Shown one piece after another: positions 1 to 5,892 of a stretch of DNA of 7,220 nucleotides. Both the position numbers and the translations under genes were made by a program. Position 1 is the stretch's first letter. Each line of letters starts with the position of its first letter. The DNA is from UBA6921 sp964532385. Lineage in GTDB: Bacteria; Pseudomonadota; Gammaproteobacteria; SG8-11. The notes under the pieces were generated by a model, which saw only the letters and a program-made list of their open reading frames with translations, did no database searches and was not told the DNA's origin. The stretch spans positions 1 through 7,220 of the forward strand of contig CAZHHW010000141.1 in the NCBI GenBank assembly GCA_964532385.1, in the 5' to 3' direction.

Positions 1-1529
1 ATGCGCGCGGTGTTGAAGATTTTGCTGTGGTCTTGCAAGCGCACGTCTTGCAGGCGGCGTTCGATGGCAGCGACTTTGTCGACACCTTGCTGCAATACCT
101 CTTTCACGCGGAATACACCGCAGTGATCTTCCATCGCTTTGGTCAATTCGTTGCGCAAGCCGTCCACCGACTCCCCGTCGCCGCTTTGCTCCCAGCGCGT
201 CAGGCGGCTCATCGCGCGGTCGACGCTGCCGGGTTTCATGAGGCGGTGGTATTTGTTTTCGCGCAGAAACTCGATCATGTGATTCGCGGCGGCGCGGCCG
301 AACACGATAATGTCAAGCAAGGAGTTTCCGCCCAATCGATTGGCGCCGTGCACCGACACGCAGGCGCATTCGCCGACGGCGTAAAGACCCGGAATCGCTT
401 CTTCCGGCCCGTGCGCGACCGGCACCACCACTTCGCCGTTGCGGTTGGTCGGGATGCCACCCATGGTGTAGTGCGCGGTCGGAAACACCGGGATCGGGCT
501 TGTGATCGGATCGAGATGTGAAAAAGTCAAGCACAGATCCCGGATGCCGGGCAGACGTTTTTTAATCAAGTCGGCGCCGAGGTGATCCATCTTCAGCAGG
601 ATGTGATCTTTGTTCGGCCCGCAGCCGCGCCCTTCGCGCACTTCCACCGCGATCGCGCGGCTGACCACGTCGCGGCTGGCCAGGTCTTTGGCTTTGGGCG
701 CGTATTTTTCCATGAAGCGTTCGCCCGCGCTGTTGATTAAATAGCCGCCTTCGCCGCGCGTGCCTTCCGAAATCAACATGCCCTTGCCCGCGATGCCGGT
801 CGGGTGGAATTGAAAGAACTCCATGTCTTGCAGCGGAATGCCGGCGCGCAACGCCATCGCCATGCCGTCGCCGGTGTTGATGCGCGCGTTGGTGTTGGTG
901 CGGAAAATCCGCCCCGCGCCGCCGGTCGCAATCAGCGTGGTCTTGGCTTCGATCAGCAGCGGTTCGCCGGTTTCGATGTCCAGCGTCAATGCGCCGAGGA
1001 TGTAACCGTCGTCGTCGCGGATTAAATCAATCGCGAAATATTCGTCGAAGAAATGCGTGCGCGCCTGAATGTTTTGTTGATACAGCGTGTGCAATAACGC
1101 GTGGCCGGTGCGGTCCGCCGCCGCGCAGGTGCGGGTGGCCTGATCGCCGCCGAAGTTTTGCGACTGGCCGCCGAACGGGCGTTGATAAATCTTGCCGTCG
1201 GGCAAGCGCGAAAACGGCAGCCCCGCATGTTCAAGCTCAATGACAATACTTGACGCCGCGCGGCACATGTATTCAATCGCGTCCTGGTCGCCCAGATAGT
1301 CGCTGCCCTTCACGGTGTCATACATGTGCCAGTGCCAGTTATCGGGCGTGACATTGGCGAGCGCGGCATTGATGCCGCCTTGCGCCGCGACAGTGTGCGA
1401 ACGCGTCGGGAAAACTTTGGATACCACGGCGACATGCAAATCCGCTTTGGCCAATTGCAGCGCGGCGCGCAAGCCGCCGCCGCCCGCACCGATCACCAAG
1501 GTGTCGAACTTTCTGCGCGCGATCGTCAT
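1..1529 (-). CDS. sdhA: Succinate dehydrogenase flavoprotein subunit SdhA (3' end outside window)
   Basis: Catalytic subunit of complex II. It oxidises succinate to fumarate at a covalently bound FAD and passes electrons to the Fe-S subunit SdhB on the cytoplasmic face of the membrane. The open frame runs without interruption from ATG at 1529 to the window edge: 509 codons of a family usually near 590, so roughly 80 C-terminal residues are missing. Seen in the translation: the dinucleotide-binding GAGGGGLRAA (residues 14-23); RSHTVAAQGG, with His45 as the flavinylated histidine (same number as E. coli); FQFHPTGI with His242; ASRDVVSR with Arg286, the proton-shuttle arginine; AHYTMGG with His353; and GANRLGGNS with Arg398. 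The last two correspond to E. coli His354 and Arg399, so the active site is complete. The ATG overlaps the sdhD stop as ATGA, which fixes the start and implies translational coupling. The missing tail and sdhB should lie just left of the window. Confidence 0.98.
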   Translation of the reverse strand, partial: MTIARRKFDTLVIGAGGGGLRAALQLAKADLHVAVVSKVFPTRSHTVAAQGGINAALANVTPDNWHWHMYDTVKGSDYLGDQDAIEYMCRAASSIVIELEHAGLPFSRLPDGKIYQRPFGGQSQNFGGDQATRTCAAADRTGHALLHTLYQQNIQARTHFFDEYFAIDLIRDDDGYILGALTLDIETGEPLLIEAKTTLIATGGAGRIFRTNTNARINTGDGMAMALRAGIPLQDMEFFQFHPTGIAGKGMLISEGTRGEGGYLINSAGERFMEKYAPKAKDLASRDVVSRAIAVEVREGRGCGPNKDHILLKMDHLGADLIKKRLPGIRDLCLTFSHLDPITSPIPVFPTAHYTMGGIPTNRNGEVVVPVAHGPEEAIPGLYAVGECACVSVHGANRLGGNSLLDIIVFGRAAANHMIEFLRENKYHRLMKPGSVDRAMSRLTRWEQSGDGESVDGLRNELTKAMEDHCGVFRVKEVLQQGVDKVAAIERRLQDVRLQDHSKIFNTAR

Positions 1530-1867
1530 GAGGTCACTCGTAATAAAATTCGGAACGCCCACACCAGCATTGCAAGCAGGCTCGCGGCGATGCCGGCCAG
1601 CGCCACAAAACGCGTGCCGGCCGCACGCACATAATCAATGACAACATCGCGCACCCCGACCCAGGCGTGGAGAACGAGCGCGATAAAAAACAGCATGCAG
1701 GCGATGTTAATCACTGGGTGAGCGATCCATGCATGCCACGCGTTATAGGTCACGGGCTGGTGCGTGAGCAACACCATTAACGCAGCCATAATAAATAAGG
1801 CCAGATACACCGCGCTGACGCGTTGCAACACCCAGGCACGTAAACCGCCGGAGACTTGTCCGCTCAT
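1526..1867 (-). CDS. sdhD: Succinate dehydrogenase membrane anchor subunit SdhD
   Basis: Small hydrophobic anchor of complex II. With SdhC it holds the SdhAB dimer on the inner membrane and forms the heme b and ubiquinone sites. From the chosen start the protein is 113 residues with three membrane helices (about 15-35, 50-71 and 86-109). The segment LHAWVGVRDVVIDY holds the family hallmarks: His67 of HAW is the expected heme b axial ligand, and Asp78-Tyr79 match the quinone-site Asp-Tyr pair of E. coli SdhD. I chose ATG at 1867 because it overlaps the sdhC stop as ATGA, exactly as sdhD overlaps sdhA, and a GGGATGG stretch lies about 10 bases upstream. An in-frame ATG at 1876 would add three residues but has its GTGGG directly against the start codon. 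It is the middle gene of sdhC-sdhD-sdhA. Sequence conservation in this family is low, so the call rests on the motif, the topology and the context together. Confidence 0.95.
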   Translation of the reverse strand: MSGQVSGGLRAWVLQRVSAVYLALFIMAALMVLLTHQPVTYNAWHAWIAHPVINIACMLFFIALVLHAWVGVRDVVIDYVRAAGTRFVALAGIAASLLAMLVWAFRILLRVTS

Positions 1868-2244
1868 CGCAGCCATCCCACGATCAATAACAGCGCGAGG
1901 GCTTCAGCGCCGAACACCACCCATGCGCCACGGCGCGCGCCGTCGCGGCTCATGCCGAGGCGCACATCCAGCAGCAGGTAACGGATCCCGGCAAACAAGT
2001 GATGCAGCAACGCCCATAACATGACCACCGCCGCCAGCTTGCCGGGCATGGAATTCAGCAGCGAGATCACCGCGGAGAAATCCTGCGCGCTATGCAGCGA
2101 TTGTTCGAAAAGGTAAATCACCAACGGAATTGCGAGAAACAACAACACACCGCTGGCGCGATGCAGGATCGACATCAGCGCCGCGATGGGCATGTGGATG
2201 CGCGTGAGATCGAGAAATACCGGGCGCTTTTTAGTTGGGGTCAT
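1864..2244 (-). CDS. sdhC: Succinate dehydrogenase cytochrome b556 subunit SdhC
   Basis: Membrane anchor of complex II that binds heme b and ubiquinone together with SdhD. It is 126 residues, close to the 129 of E. coli. The N-terminus has the family signature RPVFLDL followed by SILHRASGV; Ser25 and Arg29 correspond to the quinone-site Ser27 and Arg31 of E. coli SdhC. Three membrane helices are visible (about 23-46, 66-91 and 107-125). The second ends in HHLFAGIRYLLLD, where His82 is the expected heme ligand (E. coli His84). It is the first gene of the sdh operon and ends in an ATGA overlap with sdhD. No clear Shine-Dalgarno sequence precedes the ATG; instead a 10-base palindrome, ATTGATCAAT, sits one base from it. 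A promoter candidate lies about 47-74 bases upstream. Confidence 0.96.
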   Translation of the reverse strand: MTPTKKRPVFLDLTRIHMPIAALMSILHRASGVLLFLAIPLVIYLFEQSLHSAQDFSAVISLLNSMPGKLAAVVMLWALLHHLFAGIRYLLLDVRLGMSRDGARRGAWVVFGAEALALLLIVGWLR

Positions 2245-2290
2245 TATTGATCAATCTGGTGTAGAAGCGCTGCACTCAACGAAATGAGAA

Positions 2291-2318
2291 ATTGTAAAGA
2301 CCACCTTCTCCAGGACAA
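2291..2318 (-). promoter_or_regulatory. Candidate sigma-70-type promoter for sdhCDA(B)
   Basis: On the minus strand, TTGTCC (2313-2318; 4 of 6 matches to TTGACA) is followed after 16 bases by TACAAT (2291-2296; 5 of 6 matches to TATAAT). It points into sdhC and would give a leader of about 40 bases. It is the best match I found by eye between sdhC and the repeat element; it has not been scored computationally. Confidence 0.5.
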
Positions 2319-2340
2319 TGCCTACCTCTCAAGCATTTAC

Positions 2341-2496
2341 TCCCCTCCTTATTTTCAAGGTCGCTCTCGCGCATCCCGGCAACTGCTCCTGCGTTGCTCT
2401 ACCTTCCTGTGCAGCGAAGGGGTGGGCACAAAGGAATCTTCAACCGCGACCACCCCGTCACCTGCGGTGCCACCCCTCCTTGAAATAAGGAGGGGA
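2341..2496. repeat. MITE-like or REPIN-like element with terminal inverted repeats
   Basis: The left end (2341-2360) begins TCCCCTCCTTATTTTCAAGG. The reverse complement of the right end (2478-2496) reads TCCCCTCCTTATTTCAAGG, identical over 19 bases apart from one extra T on the left. The interior has further small inverted pairs: GCAAC/GTTGC (2379-2383 and 2393-2397), CCTTC/GAAGG (2402-2406 and 2416-2420), GGGGTGG/CCACCCC (2419-2425 and 2450-2456) and CACC/GGTG around 2459-2469. At about 156 bp, with no coding capacity and inverted termini, it looks like a small non-autonomous mobile or palindromic repeat. I see no clear target-site duplication beside it. Its family, and whether other copies exist in the genome, cannot be judged from one copy. 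Confidence 0.6.
2473..2495. repeat. Perfect 9-bp hairpin at the right end of the repeat element
   Basis: CCCCTCCTT (2473-2481), a five-base loop GAAAT, then AAGGAGGGG (2487-2495) form a perfect 9-bp stem. On the plus strand it is followed by A-rich sequence. On the minus strand the T run lies before rather than after the stem. It therefore lacks the 3' U tract of an intrinsic terminator in either direction. The left end of the element has a decayed version of the same hairpin (CCTT/AAGG, 2347-2350 and 2357-2360). Confidence 0.85.
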
Positions 2497-2613
2497 GAAA
2501 AAATCCGTGCGATGTCAGCTTCTGTCATCAAAGAGTTAAGTTCCAAAAACAGAATAACGCAATACCGTAGCGCTCAAGTCTAGTTGACTTGCGGCAACCG
2601 TCCAGAAGTTCGT

Positions 2614-2642
2614 TTTTTTGTTGAGCGAGAATGCACTATAGT
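2614..2642 (+). promoter_or_regulatory. Weak promoter candidate for ygfZ
   Basis: TATAGT (2637-2642) is a 5 of 6 match to the -10 hexamer. The only -35 candidate at 17-base spacing is part of a run of seven T (TTTTTT at 2614-2619), which matches poorly. The start site would fall near 2649, giving a leader of about 35 bases before the ygfZ ATG. The position is sensible but the -35 is poor, so this is tentative. Confidence 0.35.
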
Positions 2643-2683
2643 CGTAATCGTTTCGATATCACCAAGAGCGCACTTTAATCATT

Positions 2684-3730
2684 ATGAAACCCGACTGGAA
2701 AAACTTTCTTGACGCCAATGGCGCGATATTCAATGACACCGGCACGCTGGTCTTGAATTTCGGCAATGCGCAGTACGAACGCAATGCGGCCGCTCATGGC
2801 AGCATTCTCTGTGACCTTTCCCATTTGGGATTAATCGCTGCGCAGGGCGCCGACACGCAAACCTTTTTGCAAAGCCAGCTCACCAACGATGCGCGCGACG
2901 TCAATGCGACACACAGCCAGCTCAGCGGTTATTGCAGCCCCAAAGGGCGCTTACTGGCGTTGTTTCGCATTTTTCAGCGCGACGAAGTTGTGTATCTACA
3001 GCTTCCACAGGAGTTGCTGGAAGCCACGCTCAAACGCCTGCGCATGTTTGTGATGCGCGCCAAAGTCACGCTCGAGGACGCAAGCGGCGGCCTGGTGCGC
3101 ATTGGTCTGGCCGGAACGCAGGCCGAACAACAATTAAGCGCGGCTACAGGACGTTTACCGCAGGCCGTTAATGAAGTAGTCGGTGTCAACGGCATGACCG
3201 TGATGCGCGTGCCCGGCGTGAACCCGCGCTTTGAAATCAGCGGCGAATTACCGTCCATACAAGCGCTGTGGCAACAGCTTGCGGCGCAGGCCGTCCCGGC
3301 GGGCGCGTCCGTGTGGAGCTTGCTGGATATTCTGGCCGGGGTGCCGGAAGTTTTCACAGCCAGCACGGATGAATTTGTTCCGCAGATGGTGAACCTGACG
3401 GCTTTGGGCGGTGTGAATTTTAAAAAGGGTTGTTATCCGGGCCAGGAAATCGTCGCCCGCATGCAATACCTGGGCACGTTGAAGCGGCGCATGTATTTGG
3501 CCCATGCCGCCGTGGACAGTCCGCCCGCCGCGCGCACTCCGCTGTTCGAAGCGGGCGGCGATGGAACGCAAAGCATTGGCGCCATTGTGAACGCACAAAC
3601 AGCGCCGGACGGTGGATGCTATGTTCTGGGCGTGGTGGTGATTGCAGCCCAAGAGCGCGCGGCAATACACTTGGGCAGCATCGGCGGACCGGTATTGAAA
3701 TTTCAGCCGTTGCCGTATCCGTTAGAATGA
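2684..3730 (+). CDS. ygfZ: Folate-binding YgfZ family protein (GcvT-like, Fe-S enzyme maintenance)
   Basis: Cytoplasmic protein related to the aminomethyltransferase GcvT. In E. coli, YgfZ binds folate and is needed for full activity of some Fe-S enzymes such as the tRNA methylthiotransferase MiaB. The 348-residue product, against 326 in E. coli, carries the diagnostic signature KGCYPGQE at residues 248-255, with Cys250 as the conserved cysteine (Cys228 in E. coli). Other typical segments are LSHLGLIAAQG (45-55), LQSQLTND (62-69), CSPKGRLL (84-91) and LKRLRMFVMRAKVTLED (116-132). The ATG at 2684 is the first in-frame start and places the folate-binding fold normally; the upstream Shine-Dalgarno is weak. 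It is divergent from the sdh operon and is followed after 18 bases by the HDOD gene, probably on the same transcript. The family assignment is firm; the exact biochemical role of YgfZ is not settled even in E. coli. Confidence 0.95.
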   Translation: MKPDWKNFLDANGAIFNDTGTLVLNFGNAQYERNAAAHGSILCDLSHLGLIAAQGADTQTFLQSQLTNDARDVNATHSQLSGYCSPKGRLLALFRIFQRDEVVYLQLPQELLEATLKRLRMFVMRAKVTLEDASGGLVRIGLAGTQAEQQLSAATGRLPQAVNEVVGVNGMTVMRVPGVNPRFEISGELPSIQALWQQLAAQAVPAGASVWSLLDILAGVPEVFTASTDEFVPQMVNLTALGGVNFKKGCYPGQEIVARMQYLGTLKRRMYLAHAAVDSPPAARTPLFEAGGDGTQSIGAIVNAQTAPDGGCYVLGVVVIAAQERAAIHLGSIGGPVLKFQPLPYPLE

Positions 3731-3734
3731 AATG

Positions 3735-3742
3735 AAGGTGAG
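3735..3742 (+). promoter_or_regulatory. Ribosome binding site of the HDOD gene
   Basis: AAGGTGAG sits six bases before the ATG at 3749, in the 18-base gap after the ygfZ stop. It is a good Shine-Dalgarno sequence and settles the start of the downstream gene. Confidence 0.8.
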
Positions 3743-3748
3743 ATCAAG

Positions 3749-4588
3749 ATGGGACCTGATGTTGACGAATTCATCAGCAAATTGCTGAACGATTTAAAAA
3801 ACAACCGGCTCAAACTGCCGACCTTGCCGCAAGTCGCACTCAAAATCAGCGACGCCATCGATAATCCCAAATCCACCGCGAAAGACGTCATGCGCATTGT
3901 CGCCACCGATGCGGCCTTGTCCGCGCGCTTGATCCAGGTCGCCAACAGCGCGATGTACCGCACCAATACGCCCGTCGAAGATGTGCAAACCGCGATTACG
4001 CGTTTGGGCATGAAGCAGGTGCGTAACCTGGCTTCCAGCCTGATCATCCGCCAGTTGTTTCACACCAAATTCCCGGGTTTGAAAAAACGCCTGGAGCGTC
4101 TGTGGATCCACAGCGCGCATGTTGCGGCTATCAGTTTTGTGCTGGCAAAAAAATACACCAAGCTCAAACCGGACGAAGCCATGCTCGGCGGTTTGGTGCA
4201 CGACATCGGCGAATTGCCGATCCTGACTTATGCTGAAAAATTTCCAGCCATCGCCGCCAATGAAGCCACGCTCGACGAAATCGCGACCAAACTGGGGCCA
4301 GTACTTGGCAAGGCCATGCTGGAAACCTGGAAATTCTCGCCTACGCTGGTGAGCATCGCGGGCGAACATGAAAATTTTAAGCGCAACTCGACTGCGCCGG
4401 TCGATTACACCGATATTGTAATAATCGCCAATCTGCATAGTTACATCGGCACCCAACATCCGCTGGCGAACCGCAGCTGGGCGGATATTCCGGCATTGCA
4501 AAAACTAGGGCTCTCCCCGGACGATAGCATCAAGGCGCTGCAGGAAGCACGTGAAGACATCAAGGAAATTCAGAAGTTATTGTCTTAA
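3749..4588 (+). CDS. HDOD domain protein (signal-transduction type)
   Basis: A 279-residue soluble protein made almost entirely of one HDOD domain (about 16-212), an HD-like all-helical fold found in bacterial signalling and regulatory proteins. Visible family segments are LPTLPQVALKI (23-33), DAALSARLIQVANSAMY (54-70), AITRLGMKQVRNLA (82-95), GGLVHDIGELPIL (147-159) and EHEN (206-209). His121/His124 and the His151-Asp152 doublet recall the HD metal site. HDOD proteins as a class often lack full phosphohydrolase activity, so catalysis should not be assumed. No signal peptide, membrane helix, receiver, GGDEF or EAL domain is present. The C-terminus (about 255-279) is a charged helix. The gene follows ygfZ by 18 bases with a good ribosome binding site, so co-transcription is likely. 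It converges on the chemoreceptor gene, leaving 33 bases between the stop codons. The domain call is firm; the cellular target is unknown. Confidence 0.92.
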   Translation: MGPDVDEFISKLLNDLKNNRLKLPTLPQVALKISDAIDNPKSTAKDVMRIVATDAALSARLIQVANSAMYRTNTPVEDVQTAITRLGMKQVRNLASSLIIRQLFHTKFPGLKKRLERLWIHSAHVAAISFVLAKKYTKLKPDEAMLGGLVHDIGELPILTYAEKFPAIAANEATLDEIATKLGPVLGKAMLETWKFSPTLVSIAGEHENFKRNSTAPVDYTDIVIIANLHSYIGTQHPLANRSWADIPALQKLGLSPDDSIKALQEAREDIKEIQKLLS

Positions 4589-4621
4589 CGGATAGAAGCA
4601 GCCATCGCCGCAACCCGCACC

Positions 4622-5800
4622 TCAGCTATGCATTTTTTCTCGCTGCGTCAGGTGCGCAAGCTCCGCCGCAACCTGCGATAAACGCGTATCGAGCTGGCTA
4701 AGGTTTGCGTGGCCTTGTCGTTCGGAATTAATCTCCTTCACCAGCCCCGCAATACCTTCTTGAATTTGTTGCGACACATTCCCCTGATTCGCAAGGGTGG
4801 CGGCGATGCGCTCGTACATGTCGTGTATGCCGCTGATCGCTCCCGAAACTTCCGACAAGGCTTCGGCGGCTTTCTCCGCTTCCACCGCCCCGGCCTGGCC
4901 GCCCGCCTGGGTCTCGCGAATTTTCTGCACCGCGCTCCTGACACCCTCTTGCAGATGGCTGATGATTTTCTGGATTTCCTGAGTCGACTGCGCCGTGCGG
5001 CTAGCTAAAGTACGCACCTCATCGGCAACGACGCTGAAACCACGGCCATGTTCGCCGGCGCGGGCCGCCTCGATGGCCGCATTGAGCGCCAGCAAATTAG
5101 TTTGATCGGCAATGCTCTTGATGACATCGAGCACCACGCCGATTTTCTTACTGTCGTCTTCCATGTTTTCCACGCTTTGCGCCGATGCATCGATTTCCGA
5201 AACGAGCTTGTCGATGGAACACATCGCGTTCACGGTGATGAGCGCGCCTTCGCGTGCCATGTCTTTAGCCTTGACGGTAATCTGTGAGGATTCCTGAATT
5301 GAACCGGCCGCCGCTTTCGTCGCCGCGATCAGCCCATCGATCTGACCGGTGAGAAATTCCAATGCCGTTTGCGATGGCGGCGCGGCCTGCGAATTCTGCT
5401 GTGAAAAATTATGCACTTCTTGCGCAAGCCGCGTGGACAACTGACCGGCTTCAAGCAAAGCCGCGTGATTCGTTGCAAGCAAATGATTGATTGCCGAAAC
5501 CAAGGCGCTCAGCTCACCTGCGGCCCCCGGCTGTAACTGGCGAGCGAAGTCCCGCTGTTGCACCATCGAATGCACTTCCGCAGCCAGCGCATGAATGGGA
5601 CGCACCATACGGCGTGCGGAAAACCAACTTGCAATCGCGGCGGCCAGCCCGCCCAGGACCACGCTTGCGGCCAGCGCCGTATAGCCCTGTAGTGCCATGA
5701 CGCGATATATAACCAAATTCACAAGCAGAATGGCGACCCCCACGTGCACGCCCAACGCGAGATGAATTTTAATCTGCAAGCCTTCCGCTTCTTTCGACAT
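4622..5800 (-). CDS. Short methyl-accepting chemotaxis protein without a periplasmic sensor domain
   Basis: Membrane chemoreceptor that would control the CheA kinase through CheW. The 392 residues comprise a short cytoplasmic N-terminus, two closely spaced membrane helices (about 13-35 and 39-61), a HAMP-like segment (about 62-114, with Pro68 and the GELSAL motif at 95-100) and the long coiled-coil signalling domain. The hairpin tip is textbook: IADQTNLLALNAAIEAARAG (230-249), then HGRGFSVVADEVRTLASR (251-268), the CheA/CheW contact region. Only about three residues separate the membrane helices, so there is no room for a periplasmic ligand domain, and no PAS or other cytoplasmic sensor is visible. 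The C-terminus ends in REKMHS with no NWETF-type CheR tether. The start at 5800 has AGGT about 10 bases upstream and lies downstream of a sigma-28-like promoter. The receptor family is certain; the ligand and the partner array are unknown. Confidence 0.94.
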   Translation of the reverse strand: MSKEAEGLQIKIHLALGVHVGVAILLVNLVIYRVMALQGYTALAASVVLGGLAAAIASWFSARRMVRPIHALAAEVHSMVQQRDFARQLQPGAAGELSALVSAINHLLATNHAALLEAGQLSTRLAQEVHNFSQQNSQAAPPSQTALEFLTGQIDGLIAATKAAAGSIQESSQITVKAKDMAREGALITVNAMCSIDKLVSEIDASAQSVENMEDDSKKIGVVLDVIKSIADQTNLLALNAAIEAARAGEHGRGFSVVADEVRTLASRTAQSTQEIQKIISHLQEGVRSAVQKIRETQAGGQAGAVEAEKAAEALSEVSGAISGIHDMYERIAATLANQGNVSQQIQEGIAGLVKEINSERQGHANLSQLDTRLSQVAAELAHLTQREKMHS

Positions 5801-5835
5801 AGCCGTGACCTAATACACTCAAGTGCCTGACTATG

Positions 5836-5862
5836 TATTCGGCTTTGGGAATGTAAACTAAA
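5836..5862 (-). promoter_or_regulatory. Candidate flagellar sigma-28 (FliA) promoter of the chemoreceptor gene
   Basis: On the minus strand, TTTAGTTT (5855-5862), an 11-base spacer and GCCGAATA (5836-5843) lie 35 bases before the ATG at 5800. The known FliA consensus is TAAAGTTT, 11 bases, GCCGATAA. The spacing is exact, the -35 matches at 6 of 8 bases, and the -10 matches at 6 of 8 including the diagnostic GCCGA. The target gene is a chemoreceptor, a classic sigma-28 regulon member, which raises confidence beyond the match itself. Confidence 0.7.
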
Positions 5863-5892
5863 GTGAAATTGTCGAGATTTATTCTCCGGGCG

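Larger units (their letters stand above)
2245..2683. other. Divergent intergenic region between sdhC and ygfZ
   Basis: These 439 bases separate the divergently transcribed sdhC and ygfZ. From left to right they hold the sdhC leader and promoter candidate (2245-2318), an inverted-repeat-bounded element (2341-2496), about 115 bases with no recognisable feature, and a weak ygfZ promoter candidate (2614-2642) followed by the ygfZ leader. Open frames exist across the region, for example 2284-2583 plus, but they have no ribosome binding site and no recognisable protein, and they run through the repeat. I regard the region as non-coding. Confidence 0.8.

Noticed and set aside
27..521. A 164-codon plus-strand open frame opposite sdhA
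   Set aside because: SdhA on the minus strand is unmistakable through this stretch, with its active-site residues in place; the plus frame is a by-product of GC-rich codon use.
2473..2499. The 9-bp GC-rich hairpin followed by AAA as an intrinsic terminator
   Set aside because: On the plus strand the tail is A-rich, not T-rich. On the minus strand the T run precedes the stem. No gene ends just upstream in either direction.
2284..2583. A 99-codon open frame on the plus strand in the sdhC-ygfZ intergenic region
   Set aside because: It has no ribosome binding site, its translation resembles no known protein, and it runs through the inverted-repeat element and the sdhC promoter candidate.
3794..4501. 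A 235-codon open frame on the minus strand opposite the HDOD gene
   Set aside because: It is a shadow of the HDOD coding frame; the plus-strand product has clear family motifs while this one has none and no ribosome binding site.
5844..5892. A terminator between lysS and the chemoreceptor gene
   Set aside because: I found no stem followed by a T tract on the minus strand after the lysS stop.
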